A DNA stretch of 64,000 nucleotides from Acidovorax sp. FJL06. GTDB taxonomy: Bacteria; Pseudomonadota; Gammaproteobacteria; Burkholderiales; Burkholderiaceae_C. Within the stretch, counting starts at the first letter, position 1, and every line of letters begins with the position of its first letter. The stretch is taken from assembly GCF_003852545.1 (NCBI RefSeq), contig NZ_QAJR01000007.1:47669-111668 (forward strand), in the 5' to 3' direction. Shown here one piece after another: positions 18,346 through 27,565 of the stretch. The notes beneath the pieces are model-generated. The model was not told the DNA's origin. It made no database searches and saw only the letters and a program-made list of their open reading frames with translations. The translations under genes and the position numbers were made by a program.

Positions 18346-19179
18346 ATGACCCAACAACTGCAAACCATCATCGACAACGCCTGGGACAACCGCACCAGCC
18401 TCTCGCCCGCAGCCGCCCCCAAGGAGATCCAGGACGCCGTCGAGCACGTGATCGCCGAGCTGAACAACGGCACGCTGCGCGTGGCCACCCGCGAAGGCGT
18501 GGGCCAATGGACCGTGCACCAGTGGATCAAGAAGGCCGTGCTGCTGTCCTTCCGCCTGAAGGACAACGAAGTCGTGAAGGCCGGCGACCTGGGCTTCTAT
18601 GACAAGGTGCAGACCAAGTTCGCCCACCTGTCCGAAGAAGAAATGAAGGCCACCGGCGTGCGCGTGGTGCCACCAGCCGTGGCCCGCCGTGGCAGCTTCA
18701 TCGCCAAGGGCGCGATCCTCATGCCCTCCTACGTGAACATCGGCGCCTATGTGGGCGAAGGAACCATGGTCGATACCTGGGCCACCGTGGGTTCGTGCGC
18801 GCAGATCGGCGCCAACGTGCACCTCTCGGGCGGCGTGGGCATCGGCGGCGTGCTGGAGCCGCTGCAGGCCGGCCCCACCATCATTGAAGACAACTGCTTC
18901 ATCGGCGCCCGCTCCGAAGTGGTTGAAGGCGTGGTGGTCGAAGAGAACTCCGTGCTGGGCATGGGCGTGTACCTGGGCCAGAGCACCCCCATCTTCAACC
19001 GCGCCACCGGCGAGATCAGCTACGGCCGCGTGCCCTCGGGCTCGGTCGTGGTCAGCGGCAACCTGCCCAAGACGGCGGCCAACGGCGCGCCCTACAGCAT
19101 GTATGCGGCCATCATCGTCAAGCAGGTCGATGCGCAAACGCGCTCCAAGACCAGCATCAACGACCTGCTGCGCGACTGA
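18346..19179 (+). CDS. dapD: 2,3,4,5-tetrahydropyridine-2,6-dicarboxylate N-succinyltransferase
   Basis: 277 aa, near the 274 aa of E. coli DapD. It uses succinyl-CoA to succinylate tetrahydrodipicolinate. The middle is a left-handed beta helix built of hexapeptide repeats ([20 protein letters not shown], then [20 protein letters not shown]). A conserved C-terminus [16 protein letters not shown] follows. It is cotranscribed with dapC and probably pilU. Confidence 0.97.
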   Translation: MTQQLQTIIDNAWDNRTSLSPAAAPKEIQDAVEHVIAELNNGTLRVATREGVGQWTVHQWIKKAVLLSFRLKDNEVVKAGDLGFYDKVQTKFAHLSEEEMKATGVRVVPPAVARRGSFIAKGAILMPSYVNIGAYVGEGTMVDTWATVGSCAQIGANVHLSGGVGIGGVLEPLQAGPTIIEDNCFIGARSEVVEGVVVEENSVLGMGVYLGQSTPIFNRATGEISYGRVPSGSVVVSGNLPKTAANGAPYSMYAAIIVKQVDAQTRSKTSINDLLRD

Positions 19180-19250
19180 TTGGCGCGAGCCGGCGGACGG
19201 CCCCGGCCGTTCGCCCCACCGACAGAAACCGACAACAAGAGGGACACACC

Positions 19251-20414
19251 ATGAGCACGATGGAACGCATTCTCCGCCTGATGGCAGAGAAAAAGGCCTC
19301 TGACGTCTATCTGTCGGCCAACGCCCCGGCGCTGATCAAGATCAACGGCGAATGCGTGCCCATCAACAACCAGGTCCTGCCACCCGATGCGCCGCGCAAT
19401 CTGCTCTCCGAGGTGGTGCCCCCGGACCGCATCGAGGAGCTGGAAGAAACCGGCGAACTCAACATGGGCGTGCCGCTCAGCGGCGTGGGGCGCTTCCGTG
19501 TGAGCGCCATGCGCCAGCGCGGCAGCTACGCGGTGGTGATCCGCTTCATCTCGCAACAGATTCCCGAATTCGACACCCTGGGCCTGCCGCCCGTGATGCG
19601 CGAGCTCATCATGGAAAAACGCGGCCTGATCCTGATGGTGGGCGCCACCGGCTCGGGCAAGAGCACCTCGCTGGCGTCGATGATCGACACCCGCAACGAA
19701 TCGCTGACCGGCCACATCCTCACCATCGAGGACCCGGTCGAATACCAGTTCAAGAACAAGAAATCCATCGTCAACCAGCGCGAGATCGGCAGCGACACGC
19801 AGTCGCTGCAGACCGCACTGAAAAACGCGCTGCGCCAGGCACCCGATGTGATCCTGATCGGCGAAATCCGCGACCGCGAAACCATGTCGGCCGCCATTGC
19901 CTATGCCCAGTCGGGCCACCTGTGCCTGGCCACGCTGCATGGCAACAACAGCTACCACGCGCTCAACCGCATCCTGTCCTTCTACCCCGTGGAAGTGCGC
20001 CCCACCATGCTGGGGGACCTGGCCTCGGCCATGAAGGCCATCATCTCGCAGCGCCTGGTGCGCACGCTGGACGGGCGCCGTGCGCCGGCGGTCGAGGTCA
20101 TGCTCAACACCAAGCTCGTGTCCGACCTGATCGAGAAAGGCGATTTCTCCGGTGTGAAGGAGGCCATGGAAAAGTCCATGGCCGAAGGCTCGCAGACTTT
20201 CGAGGAGGCCCTGGCCCACCTCATCATGGATGCCAAGATCGACCGCAAGGAAGGCATGGCCTACGCCGACTCGCCCACCAACCTCATGTGGCGCCTGCAA
20301 AACGACTTCTCCCTGGCGGCCAACGCAGCCAAGGCCCAGAAGGAAGCGCGCGACACGCCCGATGACGCGCCTTCGTTCACCGAGATCGTGCTGGACGTCA
20401 AACCGGCGGCATGA
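19251..20414 (+). CDS. pilU: PilT/PilU-family type IV pilus retraction ATPase
   Basis: 387 aa. Walker A GATGSGKSTSLASMID, Asp box LTIEDPVEYQFKNKKS, Walker B DVILIGEIRDRETM and the His box GHLCLATLHGNNSYHALNRI. The YQFKN/NNSYHAL details and the extended C-terminus (to TEIVLDVKPAA) suit PilU better than PilT. PilU is a hexameric ATPase that assists PilT in twitching. It sits after dapD, where the next gene in related genomes is dapE; here the dapE/cysT hybrid follows. Confidence 0.88.
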   Translation: MSTMERILRLMAEKKASDVYLSANAPALIKINGECVPINNQVLPPDAPRNLLSEVVPPDRIEELEETGELNMGVPLSGVGRFRVSAMRQRGSYAVVIRFISQQIPEFDTLGLPPVMRELIMEKRGLILMVGATGSGKSTSLASMIDTRNESLTGHILTIEDPVEYQFKNKKSIVNQREIGSDTQSLQTALKNALRQAPDVILIGEIRDRETMSAAIAYAQSGHLCLATLHGNNSYHALNRILSFYPVEVRPTMLGDLASAMKAIISQRLVRTLDGRRAPAVEVMLNTKLVSDLIEKGDFSGVKEAMEKSMAEGSQTFEEALAHLIMDAKIDRKEGMAYADSPTNLMWRLQNDFSLAANAAKAQKEARDTPDDAPSFTEIVLDVKPAA

Positions 20415-20553
20415 TGCCCCCGCGTCGCCTGGGGCGCCTTCTCCCGAGCGGGGCGGCGCCCTTGTTGGATGTCATCCCCGTTTGCTTGTACCGCGCTTCG
20501 GACAACCCTTCGTTTGAGCGCCTTTGAACGCCTCTGTTTACCCCCTGCCCCCC

Positions 20554-20862
20554 ATGTCCCGCACCCTGCACCTGGCTGAACAGCTCATCTCCCTGCCCTC
20601 CATCACGCCCGCTCTGCTCACCGGCTTTGCCATGGCGTTTGCGCGGGCGGTGGGCGAATACGGCTCGGTGATTTTCATCGCGGGCAACATGCCCATGGTG
20701 TCCGAGATCACGCCCCTCATCATCATCGGCAAGCTGGAGCAGTACGACTACGCGGGCGCCACGGCCGTGGCCGTGGTGATGCTGGTCATCTCCTTCATCC
20801 TGCTGTTCGTCATCAATGCGCTGCAAGCCTGGCAGCGGCGTCACGCGGGGGCTCCAGCATGA
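20554..20862 (+). pseudogene. Chimeric ORF: first residues of DapE fused in frame to the C-terminal third of CysT
   Basis: 102 aa from ATG 20554. Residues 1-19 ([19 protein letters not shown]) have the N-terminal pattern of succinyl-DAP desuccinylase DapE (LxLxxxLIxxPSxTP). From about residue 17 on ([20 protein letters not shown], then [20 protein letters not shown]) it is the last part of the sulfate permease CysT, ending [11 protein letters not shown]. DapE is normally about 380 aa and CysT about 290. Its position right after dapC-dapD-pilU fits dapE; what follows (cysW overlapping by ATGA) fits cysT. The switch is near 20595-20612, where both genes could share CTGCC..CATCACGCC microhomology. 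It cannot be a working DapE, and as a permease it lacks most TM segments. Recombination or misassembly are both possible. Confidence 0.8.
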
Positions 20863-21761
20863 GCGGCAACAACTCTCGCACTGTTCGGCGTGCCCAGGCG
20901 GGCACCACAGAAGCCCCTTGGGTGCGCTACACGCTCATCACGCTGGCGCTGGGCTTTATGCTGCTGTTTCTGGTGCTGCCGCTGGCCGCCGTGTTTGCCG
21001 AGGCGCTGCGCAAAGGCTTTGGCGCGTATCTGGAAGGCCTGCGCGAGCCCGATGCCTGGTCGGCCATCAAGCTCACGCTGATCACCGCGCTGATCGCCGT
21101 GCCGCTGAACCTCGTGTTCGGCGTGGCAGCCGCGTGGTGCATTGCCAAGTACGAGTTCAAGGGCAAGGCCTTCTTGACCACGCTGGTGGACCTGCCCTTC
21201 TCGGTGTCGCCCGTGGTGGCGGGCCTGATCTATGTGCTGATGTTTGGCGCGCAAGGCTGGTTTGGCCCGTGGCTGCAGGCGCATGACATCAAGATCATCT
21301 TTGCCGTGCCCGGCATCGTGCTGGCCACGGTGTTCGTGACCTTTCCGTTCATCGCCCGCGAACTGATCCCGCTGATGCAGGCCCAGGGCAACGACGAGGA
21401 GCAGGCCGCCATCGTGCTGGGTGCTACCGGCTGGCAGACTTTTTGGTACGTGACGCTGCCCAACATCAAGTGGGGCCTGCTGTACGGCGTGATCCTGTGC
21501 AACGCGCGGGCCATGGGCGAATTTGGCGCGGTGTCGGTGGTGTCGGGCCACATTCGGGGCCAGACCAACACCATCCCGCTGCACGTCGAGATCCTCTACA
21601 ACGAATACCAGTCGGTGGCCGCGTTTGCCGCAGCCTCACTGCTGGCCTTGCTGGCCTTGGTCACCCTGGTCATCAAGACCATTGCCGAACACCGCAACGA
21701 ACAGGCCTTGAAGGCTGCCGCCGAATTGCCGCCCGAGCGCCCCGCGCCCGCTGGCGTGTGA
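20859..21761 (+). CDS. cysW: Sulfate/thiosulfate ABC transporter permease
   Basis: 300 aa, full length. Six predicted TM segments and the permease EAA loop region ([20 protein letters not shown]). CysW-typical stretches are [20 protein letters not shown] and [20 protein letters not shown]. It forms the heterodimeric channel with CysT, driven by CysA. It starts with ATGA overlap to the truncated cysT end, showing the original cysT-cysW coupling. With CysT truncated here the transporter is incomplete unless another CysT is encoded. Confidence 0.95.
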   Translation: MSGNNSRTVRRAQAGTTEAPWVRYTLITLALGFMLLFLVLPLAAVFAEALRKGFGAYLEGLREPDAWSAIKLTLITALIAVPLNLVFGVAAAWCIAKYEFKGKAFLTTLVDLPFSVSPVVAGLIYVLMFGAQGWFGPWLQAHDIKIIFAVPGIVLATVFVTFPFIARELIPLMQAQGNDEEQAAIVLGATGWQTFWYVTLPNIKWGLLYGVILCNARAMGEFGAVSVVSGHIRGQTNTIPLHVEILYNEYQSVAAFAAASLLALLALVTLVIKTIAEHRNEQALKAAAELPPERPAPAGV

Positions 21762-21774
21762 AGGAACACAGAAC

Positions 21775-22899
21775 ATGAGCATTGAAATCCGTAACGTCAG
21801 CAAGCAGTTCGGCGACTTCCAGGCGCTGCGCGACGTGAGCCTGGACATCGCCTCGGGCGAACTCATCGCGCTGCTCGGCCCCTCGGGCTGCGGCAAGACC
21901 ACGCTGCTGCGCATCATCGCGGGCCTGGAGACGGCCGATGTGGGCACCATCCACTTCAGCGGCGAGGACACCACCGACGTGCATGTGCGCGAGCGCAACG
22001 TGGGCTTTGTGTTCCAGCACTACGCGCTGTTCCGCCACATGACCGTGTTCGAGAACGTGGCCTTCGGCCTGCGCGTGAAGCCCCGCAGCGAGCGCCCGAG
22101 CGAGGCGCAGATCAAACAGAAGGTGATGGACCTGCTCAAGCTGGTGCAGCTCGATTGGCTGGCCGAGCGCTACCCCTCGCAACTGTCTGGCGGCCAGCGC
22201 CAGCGCATCGCCCTGGCCCGCGCCCTGGCGGTGGAGCCCAAGGTGCTGTTGCTCGACGAGCCCTTCGGCGCCCTGGATGCCAAGGTGCGCAAGGAACTGC
22301 GCCGCTGGCTGCGCCGCCTGCACGACGAACTGCATGTGACCAGCATCTTCGTGACCCATGACCAGGAAGAAGCCCTGGAAGTGGCCGACCGCGTGGTGGT
22401 GATCAACCAGGGCCGCATCGAGCAAAGCGGCTCGCCCCAGCAGGTGTGGGACCAGCCCGCGAGCCCGTTCGTCTATGGCTTTTTGGGCGACGTGAACCTG
22501 TTCCATGGCCGCGCCCATGAAGGCCTGGTGCACCTGGAAGGCATGCAGCTCGACTCGCCCGAACACCAGGCGGCGCAGAACGCCAAGGCATTTGCCTACG
22601 TTCGCCCGCACGACCTGGACGTGGAGCGCTATTCGCCCGGCGCCGGCCTGGACGCTGCGGGCCGCCCGCGCGGCATCGTGGCCCAGCTCAGCCGGGCCAT
22701 CGTGGTGGGGCCGATTGCGCGGCTGGAACTTATTCCCTCGGGCGATCACAAACCAGCGGACAATGCGTCCCCAGACCCCTTGATCGAAGCGCAGATCCCT
22801 GCGCAGCAGTTCAAGGAAATGGGTTTCAAAGAGGGCGAAACGCTGGTGGTCACACCACGTCGCGCCCGAGTGTTCTTGGATCACGCCGCTGGTATCTGA
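21775..22899 (+). CDS. cysA: Sulfate/thiosulfate ABC transporter ATP-binding protein
   Basis: 374 aa. Walker [15 protein letters not shown]-loop [17 protein letters not shown], signature [16 protein letters not shown], Walker [13 protein letters not shown] and H-loop [10 protein letters not shown], then a C-terminal TOBE-like regulatory domain (about 240-360). Powers sulfate uptake for cysteine synthesis. It follows cysW by 13 nt with GGAACACAG before the ATG. No sulfate-binding protein gene is adjacent. Confidence 0.95.
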   Translation: MSIEIRNVSKQFGDFQALRDVSLDIASGELIALLGPSGCGKTTLLRIIAGLETADVGTIHFSGEDTTDVHVRERNVGFVFQHYALFRHMTVFENVAFGLRVKPRSERPSEAQIKQKVMDLLKLVQLDWLAERYPSQLSGGQRQRIALARALAVEPKVLLLDEPFGALDAKVRKELRRWLRRLHDELHVTSIFVTHDQEEALEVADRVVVINQGRIEQSGSPQQVWDQPASPFVYGFLGDVNLFHGRAHEGLVHLEGMQLDSPEHQAAQNAKAFAYVRPHDLDVERYSPGAGLDAAGRPRGIVAQLSRAIVVGPIARLELIPSGDHKPADNASPDPLIEAQIPAQQFKEMGFKEGETLVVTPRRARVFLDHAAGI

Positions 22900-22955
22900 G
22901 CTGTTTCCCCTGGGGCGCCGCGCCAGGTGCAGCGCGGCTTTGAGGGATAACAAAG

Positions 22956-23492
22956 ATGTTGTTGAACTGGATCGATCAGGCCCCGCGCCGCGTGCTGGCA
23001 CTGATCAGTGCGGCCTGCGTGGCCATGCTGGCTTTTGGCATGTACCTGCAGCATGTGGTGGGCCTGGAGCCTTGCCCCATGTGCATCGTGCAGCGCTATG
23101 CGCTCATTGGTGTAGCAATCTTCACAGGCCTGGCAAGCGCCAGGGGCTCAAAAGGTTGGTGGATGACCTGGAGCGTGCTGGCCCTGATCGCCTCCGGTTT
23201 CGGCGCCTTCGTGGCCGCGCGCCAGAGCTGGTTGCAGTGGTACCCGCCCGAAGTCGCCACCTGCGGCCGCGACTTCTACGGCATGATCGAAAACTACCCC
23301 ATCAGCCGGGCGATCCCCATGATCTTCCGGGGCTCGGGCGACTGTGCAGCGGTGGACTGGACCTTTCTGGGCGGCTCGATTGCCAACTGGTCGTTTGTCT
23401 GCTTTGTGGGGTTTGCGGTGGTGCTGCTGGCGTTGCTGGGGCGGGGCCTGAAGGGCGGTCACAAGGGGGGCTCGGGCTACTCGGTGGCTTGA
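22956..23492 (+). CDS. dsbB: Disulfide bond formation protein B
   Basis: 178 aa inner-membrane quinone reductase that reoxidises periplasmic DsbA. Four TM segments. The first redox pair is in GLEPCPMCIVQRYALIG (CxxC), and the second loop carries the other cysteines (VATCGRDFYGMI and GSGDCAAVDWTFLGGSI). Length and layout are canonical. It is followed by a strong terminator. Confidence 0.95.
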   Translation: MLLNWIDQAPRRVLALISAACVAMLAFGMYLQHVVGLEPCPMCIVQRYALIGVAIFTGLASARGSKGWWMTWSVLALIASGFGAFVAARQSWLQWYPPEVATCGRDFYGMIENYPISRAIPMIFRGSGDCAAVDWTFLGGSIANWSFVCFVGFAVVLLALLGRGLKGGHKGGSGYSVA

Positions 23493-23516
23493 TGCCTGTG
23501 ATGCTCGGACTCCTAT

Positions 23517-23544
23517 AAAAAGGCGCTCAACGGAGCGCCTTTTT
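23517..23544 (+). terminator. Rho-independent terminator after dsbB
   Basis: AAAAAGGCGCT/AGCGCCTTTTT, a perfect 11-bp stem with a 6-nt loop (CAACGG) ending in a T-run; works in both directions by symmetry. Confidence 0.9.
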
Positions 23545-23631
23545 CATTGCGGGACGGGCTTCAAACGTCTGGCCTTCTGCTTCGAGCGGCGCCGACCGCC
23601 CAGGGCGTTTGAACGGGCACCAGGGGGCCGG

Positions 23632-23850
23632 CTAGCCGAGCACGGCATCACCTGCGTCCAGCGACGGCGGACGCAGAAGGTCCTCGTTGATGCCCATGGT
23701 CTGGCTGGCGCGTTCCACGGCCTGCCACAGGGGGGCGGGCATTTGCAATATCTCGTCAGGCGAGGAGGAGTGTGCTATCCATGCGCTGATTTGCAGGTGC
23801 TGCTCGCGGGTGAGCAGGTCCAGGTTCAGCATCTCGTCGATGATCTTCAT
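23632..23850 (-). CDS. Small conserved-looking hypothetical protein
   Basis: 72 aa, MKIIDEMLNLDLLTREQHLQ at the start, then a predicted helical run ending DLLRPPSLDAGDAVLG. No motif I recognise and no signal peptide or TM segment. Composition (acidic, regular amphipathic helices) looks like a real protein. The gene has a terminator on one side and a 176-nt gap (23851-24026) with nothing recognisable on the other. SD weak. Confidence 0.5.
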   Translation of the reverse strand: MKIIDEMLNLDLLTREQHLQISAWIAHSSSPDEILQMPAPLWQAVERASQTMGINEDLLRPPSLDAGDAVLG

Positions 23851-24026
23851 GTTGGGTAGTCAGGGGTTCTCGGACAGGGCTCTGCGCCGCGAAGCCCGGG
23901 AGGGCGTTGCAGTGCGCATGGCCGACAAAGCGAGCGGTCTGGCACCCGTTGGGGCCTGGCGCTTGGTGTGGTTTGAAGAAGATGGTGCCCTCCGCACCGA
24001 TCTCAAGCAGGGCCGTGGCGATGGAT

Positions 24027-24695
24027 TCAGTCTGCCATCCCGGCACGGTGCGGAAACGGCACGCCCTTGGTGCCATCCACCCATGCGGGCAGCTTGTGCA
24101 TCACGCTGGCCAAAAGATCGCTGGCCTGCCACTGCGCCAGCCAAGCCTGCAGGCGGGGCCAGGGCTGCGCTGCCCACCAGTCTGCATCCATCCCCGCAAA
24201 CTGCCGCACAAAAGGGGCAATCGCCATATCGGCCAGGGCTGCATGGGTGCTGAGCAGATGAGGCTGGGCGGACAGGCGCGCGTCCAGCAGACCCAGCCAG
24301 GCCTCGGCGGTTGCGCGCGCTGCTGCAATGTCGGCATGGGGGTAACGGCTGGGGTACTTGCACCGGTCCAGTGCGTGCTTGAATGGGCCATCGCATTCTG
24401 CGATCAGCGCCTGCATGTCCTCCAGATTGCCTTGGCTCGGCGTGAGCCAGCCCTCGGGATCGCGCTGCGAAAGTGCCCAGAGCATGATGTCCAGGCTCTG
24501 CTCCAGCACCTCGCCACCCGGCAGCACCAGCACGGGCACGGTGCCTTTGGGTGATGCCTGCAACAAACCCTGGGGCTTGTTCTTGAGCACCACTTCACGC
24601 AACTCGCAGGCCTGGCCGCTCACCGCCAGGGCCAGCCGGGCGCGCATGGCGTAGGGGCAGCGGCGGAAGGAGTACAGGACGGGCAGGGCGGTCAC
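24027..24695 (-). CDS. Glutathione S-transferase-family protein
   Basis: 222 aa. Thioredoxin-fold N-terminal domain (about 1-80) with [17 protein letters not shown], where the CPYA motif supplies a Cys as in Omega/Grx-like GSTs, then [12 protein letters not shown] with cis-Pro. The all-helical C-terminal domain contains [15 protein letters not shown], the N-capping/hydrophobic staple region. It probably does glutathione-dependent reduction or dehalogenation; substrate unknown. It overlaps trhO by 4 nt (ATGA), so the two are one operon. Confidence 0.88.
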   Translation of the reverse strand: MTALPVLYSFRRCPYAMRARLALAVSGQACELREVVLKNKPQGLLQASPKGTVPVLVLPGGEVLEQSLDIMLWALSQRDPEGWLTPSQGNLEDMQALIAECDGPFKHALDRCKYPSRYPHADIAAARATAEAWLGLLDARLSAQPHLLSTHAALADMAIAPFVRQFAGMDADWWAAQPWPRLQAWLAQWQASDLLASVMHKLPAWVDGTKGVPFPHRAGMAD

Positions 24696-25693
24696 GTTGC
24701 GCCGTCCCTGCCGTCGTCACCCGTGTCCTTGGCTGCAGTGCGCGCGGGGCGGCCGGGCTGCTGTGCGCCGATGTGCTCTTGTCCGCGCTGCCGGGCCAGC
24801 TGCATCTGTCGCTCGCGCTCGGCCAGGGCACTTTCTTGCTCGGGTGTGCGGGTGCCGTGGCAGTAGGGGCAGCTCACGCCCGCCACGTAGTGGGGCGACT
24901 GCAGTTCGGCCTCGCCCAGCGGCATGCGGCAGGAGCGGCACAGCTGGTGGTGGCCCGGCACCAGGCCGTGGCCCACGGACACGCGTTCGTCGAACACAAA
25001 ACAGTCGCCATGCCAGCGGCTGGACTCCTCGGGCACGGTTTCCAGGTACTTGAGGATGCCGCCTTCCAGGTGATACACCTCGTCAAAGCCTTGTGATTTG
25101 AGGAAGGCCGTGGATTTTTCGCAGCGGATGCCGCCCGTGCAGAACATGGCCACGCGCGGCTTGCCCGCCAGCACGCCGCCCGGCTGCGACTGCTGCGCCA
25201 CCCAGGCCGGAAACTCCGCGAAACTGTGGGTGTGCGGGTTGATGGCGCGCTCGAAGCTGCCAATACCCACCTCGTAGTCGTTGCGCGTGTCCACCACCAC
25301 CACGCCGGGGTCGTCGATGAGGGCGTTCCAGTCCTCGGGCTTCACATAGGTGCCGGCGTTGCGCGCGGGGTTGAGGCCCGGCACGCCCAGGGTGACGATC
25401 TCGCGCTTGAGCCGCACGCGCATGCGGTAGAAGGGCATGCGATCGGCCAGCGCCTCCTTGTGCTGCAGGGCGGAAAAGCGTGCGTCGCTGCGCAGCCAGG
25501 CCAGCACCGCGTGCACGCCCTGCGGCTCGCCCGCGATGGTGCCGTTGATGCCCTCGGGTGCGAGCAGCAGCATGCCGCGCACGCCGTGGGCATCGCACAG
25601 CGACTGCAGGGGCGCTCGCAGGGCAGCAAAGTCCGGCAGGTCCACAAACTGGTAGAGCGCGGCGGTGAGAAAGCGGGGGGTGACCGGGTCCAC
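24692..25693 (-). CDS. trhO: tRNA uridine(34) hydroxylase (rhodanese-family YceA)
   Basis: 333 aa. An N-terminal ferredoxin-like domain (about 1-110; [16 protein letters not shown] is typical) is followed by a rhodanese domain (about 125-225) with [19 protein letters not shown] and the active-site loop [15 protein letters not shown]-terminal region has [12 protein letters not shown] and [12 protein letters not shown] cysteine pairs, likely zinc-binding. It makes 5-hydroxyuridine at wobble position 34 of tRNA. The start is GTG 25693; no in-frame ATG lies upstream. Confidence 0.93.
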   Translation of the reverse strand: MDPVTPRFLTAALYQFVDLPDFAALRAPLQSLCDAHGVRGMLLLAPEGINGTIAGEPQGVHAVLAWLRSDARFSALQHKEALADRMPFYRMRVRLKREIVTLGVPGLNPARNAGTYVKPEDWNALIDDPGVVVVDTRNDYEVGIGSFERAINPHTHSFAEFPAWVAQQSQPGGVLAGKPRVAMFCTGGIRCEKSTAFLKSQGFDEVYHLEGGILKYLETVPEESSRWHGDCFVFDERVSVGHGLVPGHHQLCRSCRMPLGEAELQSPHYVAGVSCPYCHGTRTPEQESALAERERQMQLARQRGQEHIGAQQPGRPARTAAKDTGDDGRDGAT

Positions 25694-25783
25694 GAAATGG
25701 GTGAATTTGGGGGAAGGGGGTGATGATAGCTGTCACCTTTCGTTACGATGCAGGGTCACCAACGCTGTTTCCAAGGTGGTCGT

Positions 25784-27415
25784 ATGAGCAAGGAATCCAC
25801 TCTCCATCTGTTCCGCCGGCTCGAACAGCTCAACGGCATCGGTGCGGCGCTCTCGCGCGAGCGGGACATCGACCGGCTGCTGGAGAACATTCTGGAGGCG
25901 GCCAAGACCATCACCGGCGCGGATGGCGGCACGCTCTACAGCGTGACGGAGGACCAGTCGGCCCTCAAGTTCGAGATCCTGCGCACCGACTCGCTGGACA
26001 TCCGCCTGGGCGGCACCACGGGCAAACCCATCGACCTGCCGCTGCTGCCCCTGCGCACCTTTGACGGCGCGCCCAACGATTCGCTGGTGGCTGCGCATGC
26101 CGCCATCCACGACCGCACGGTGAACATCGCCGACGCCTACAGCGCGGCGGGGTTTGATTTTTCAGGCACGCGGGCGTTTGACCTGCGCACGGGCTATCGC
26201 TCGCAGTCGTTCCTCACGGTGCCGATGAAGAACCACGACCGCGAACTCATCGGCGTGCTGCAGCTCATCAATGCGCGCGACCCGGACACGGGCGAGGTCA
26301 TCACCTTCTCGCAGGCCGACCAGAGCCTGGCCGAGTCGCTGGCCTCGCAGGCGGCGATTGCGCTCACCAACCGGCTGCTCATCACGCAGCTCGAACGCCT
26401 GTTCGAGTCGTTCGTGAACCTCATCAACCTGGCCATCGACGAGAAGTCGCCCTACACCGGTGGCCACTGCCAGCGCGTGCCGGCCCTCACCATGATGCTG
26501 GCCGAGGCCGTGGATGCCACGCGCGAGGGGCCGCTGGCAGGCTTCACGATGAGCGAACGCGACCGCTACGAGCTCAAGATGGCCGGCCTGCTGCACGACT
26601 GCGGCAAGATCACCACGCCCGTGCATGTGGTGGACAAGGCCACCAAGCTGCAGACCATCTACGACCGCATCGGCCTGGTGGACACGCGCTTCGAGGTCTT
26701 GAAGCGCGACGCCGAGCTGGCCGCGCTGCGCCGCCAATTGGCGCTGCGCCCGGTGGTGGACGCGCGCGCCGAAGGCCAGGAGCTGCAGGGCCTGCAGCAA
26801 GAGATCCAGATGCTGGAGGACGAGCGCAACTTTCTGCGCCGCTGCAACACCGGCACCGAGGCCATGCGCCCCGAGGACCAGCAGCGCGTGCGCGACATTG
26901 CCGTGATGCGGCACTGGCGCAACCCGCAGGGTGTGCAGACCAGCTTCTTGACGGCCGAGGAGGTGGAGAACCTCACCATCCGCGCGGGCACGCTCAACCA
27001 GGCCGAGCGCGACACCATTAATTACCACATCGTCGCCACCATCAAGATGCTGGAAACGCTGCCCTGGCCCCGCCACCTGACGAACGTGCCCGAGTACGCG
27101 GGCGGCCACCACGAGCGCATGGACGGCAAGGGCTACCCGCGCGGCCTCACGCGCGATCAGATGTCGCTGCAGGCCCGCATGATGGGCATTGCCGACATCT
27201 TCGAGGCGCTCACGGCCGCCGATCGGCCCTACAAGAGCGGCATGACCCTGTCGCAGGCGCTGGTGATCATGTGCCGGATGCGGGACAACGGGCACATCGA
27301 CCCGGACCTGTTCGAGGTGTTTGTGCGCGAGGGGGTGTACCTGCGGTACGGGCGGGCGTTTTTGGACGCGGGGCAGGTGGATGGGGTGGATATCGGGGCG
27401 CTGGGGTTTGCGTAG
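25784..27415 (+). CDS. GAF-HD-GYP cyclic-di-GMP phosphodiesterase
   Basis: 543 aa. GAF sensor domain at about 10-185 (LLENILEAAKTITGADGGTL, SFLTVPMKNHDRELIGVLQL) and an HD-GYP domain from about 200. Metal/catalytic motifs: GGHCQRVPALTMMLAEAV, LLHDCGKITTP and HHERMDGKGYPRG. A roughly 100-residue mainly helical insert (about residues 285-395) separates the HD motif from the ERDTINYHIVATIKML helix. It hydrolyses c-di-GMP in the cytoplasm. The start at ATG 25784 is chosen because AAGGTGG lies 8 nt upstream. Confidence 0.93.
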   Translation: MSKESTLHLFRRLEQLNGIGAALSRERDIDRLLENILEAAKTITGADGGTLYSVTEDQSALKFEILRTDSLDIRLGGTTGKPIDLPLLPLRTFDGAPNDSLVAAHAAIHDRTVNIADAYSAAGFDFSGTRAFDLRTGYRSQSFLTVPMKNHDRELIGVLQLINARDPDTGEVITFSQADQSLAESLASQAAIALTNRLLITQLERLFESFVNLINLAIDEKSPYTGGHCQRVPALTMMLAEAVDATREGPLAGFTMSERDRYELKMAGLLHDCGKITTPVHVVDKATKLQTIYDRIGLVDTRFEVLKRDAELAALRRQLALRPVVDARAEGQELQGLQQEIQMLEDERNFLRRCNTGTEAMRPEDQQRVRDIAVMRHWRNPQGVQTSFLTAEEVENLTIRAGTLNQAERDTINYHIVATIKMLETLPWPRHLTNVPEYAGGHHERMDGKGYPRGLTRDQMSLQARMMGIADIFEALTAADRPYKSGMTLSQALVIMCRMRDNGHIDPDLFEVFVREGVYLRYGRAFLDAGQVDGVDIGALGFA

Positions 27416-27565
27416 GATCGGCCCCCCGGGCATGCAGGACGCTGTCGGGCAGGGGACGCGCCAGGAGCGCCTGCCTGCGCCGGATTCCATTAACATGTTG
27501 AAACGCTTGAGCCACCGCCCAATCCGTGTCCTGACCCGCGTCCTGACCTTTTCGAGGGGCCTTGC

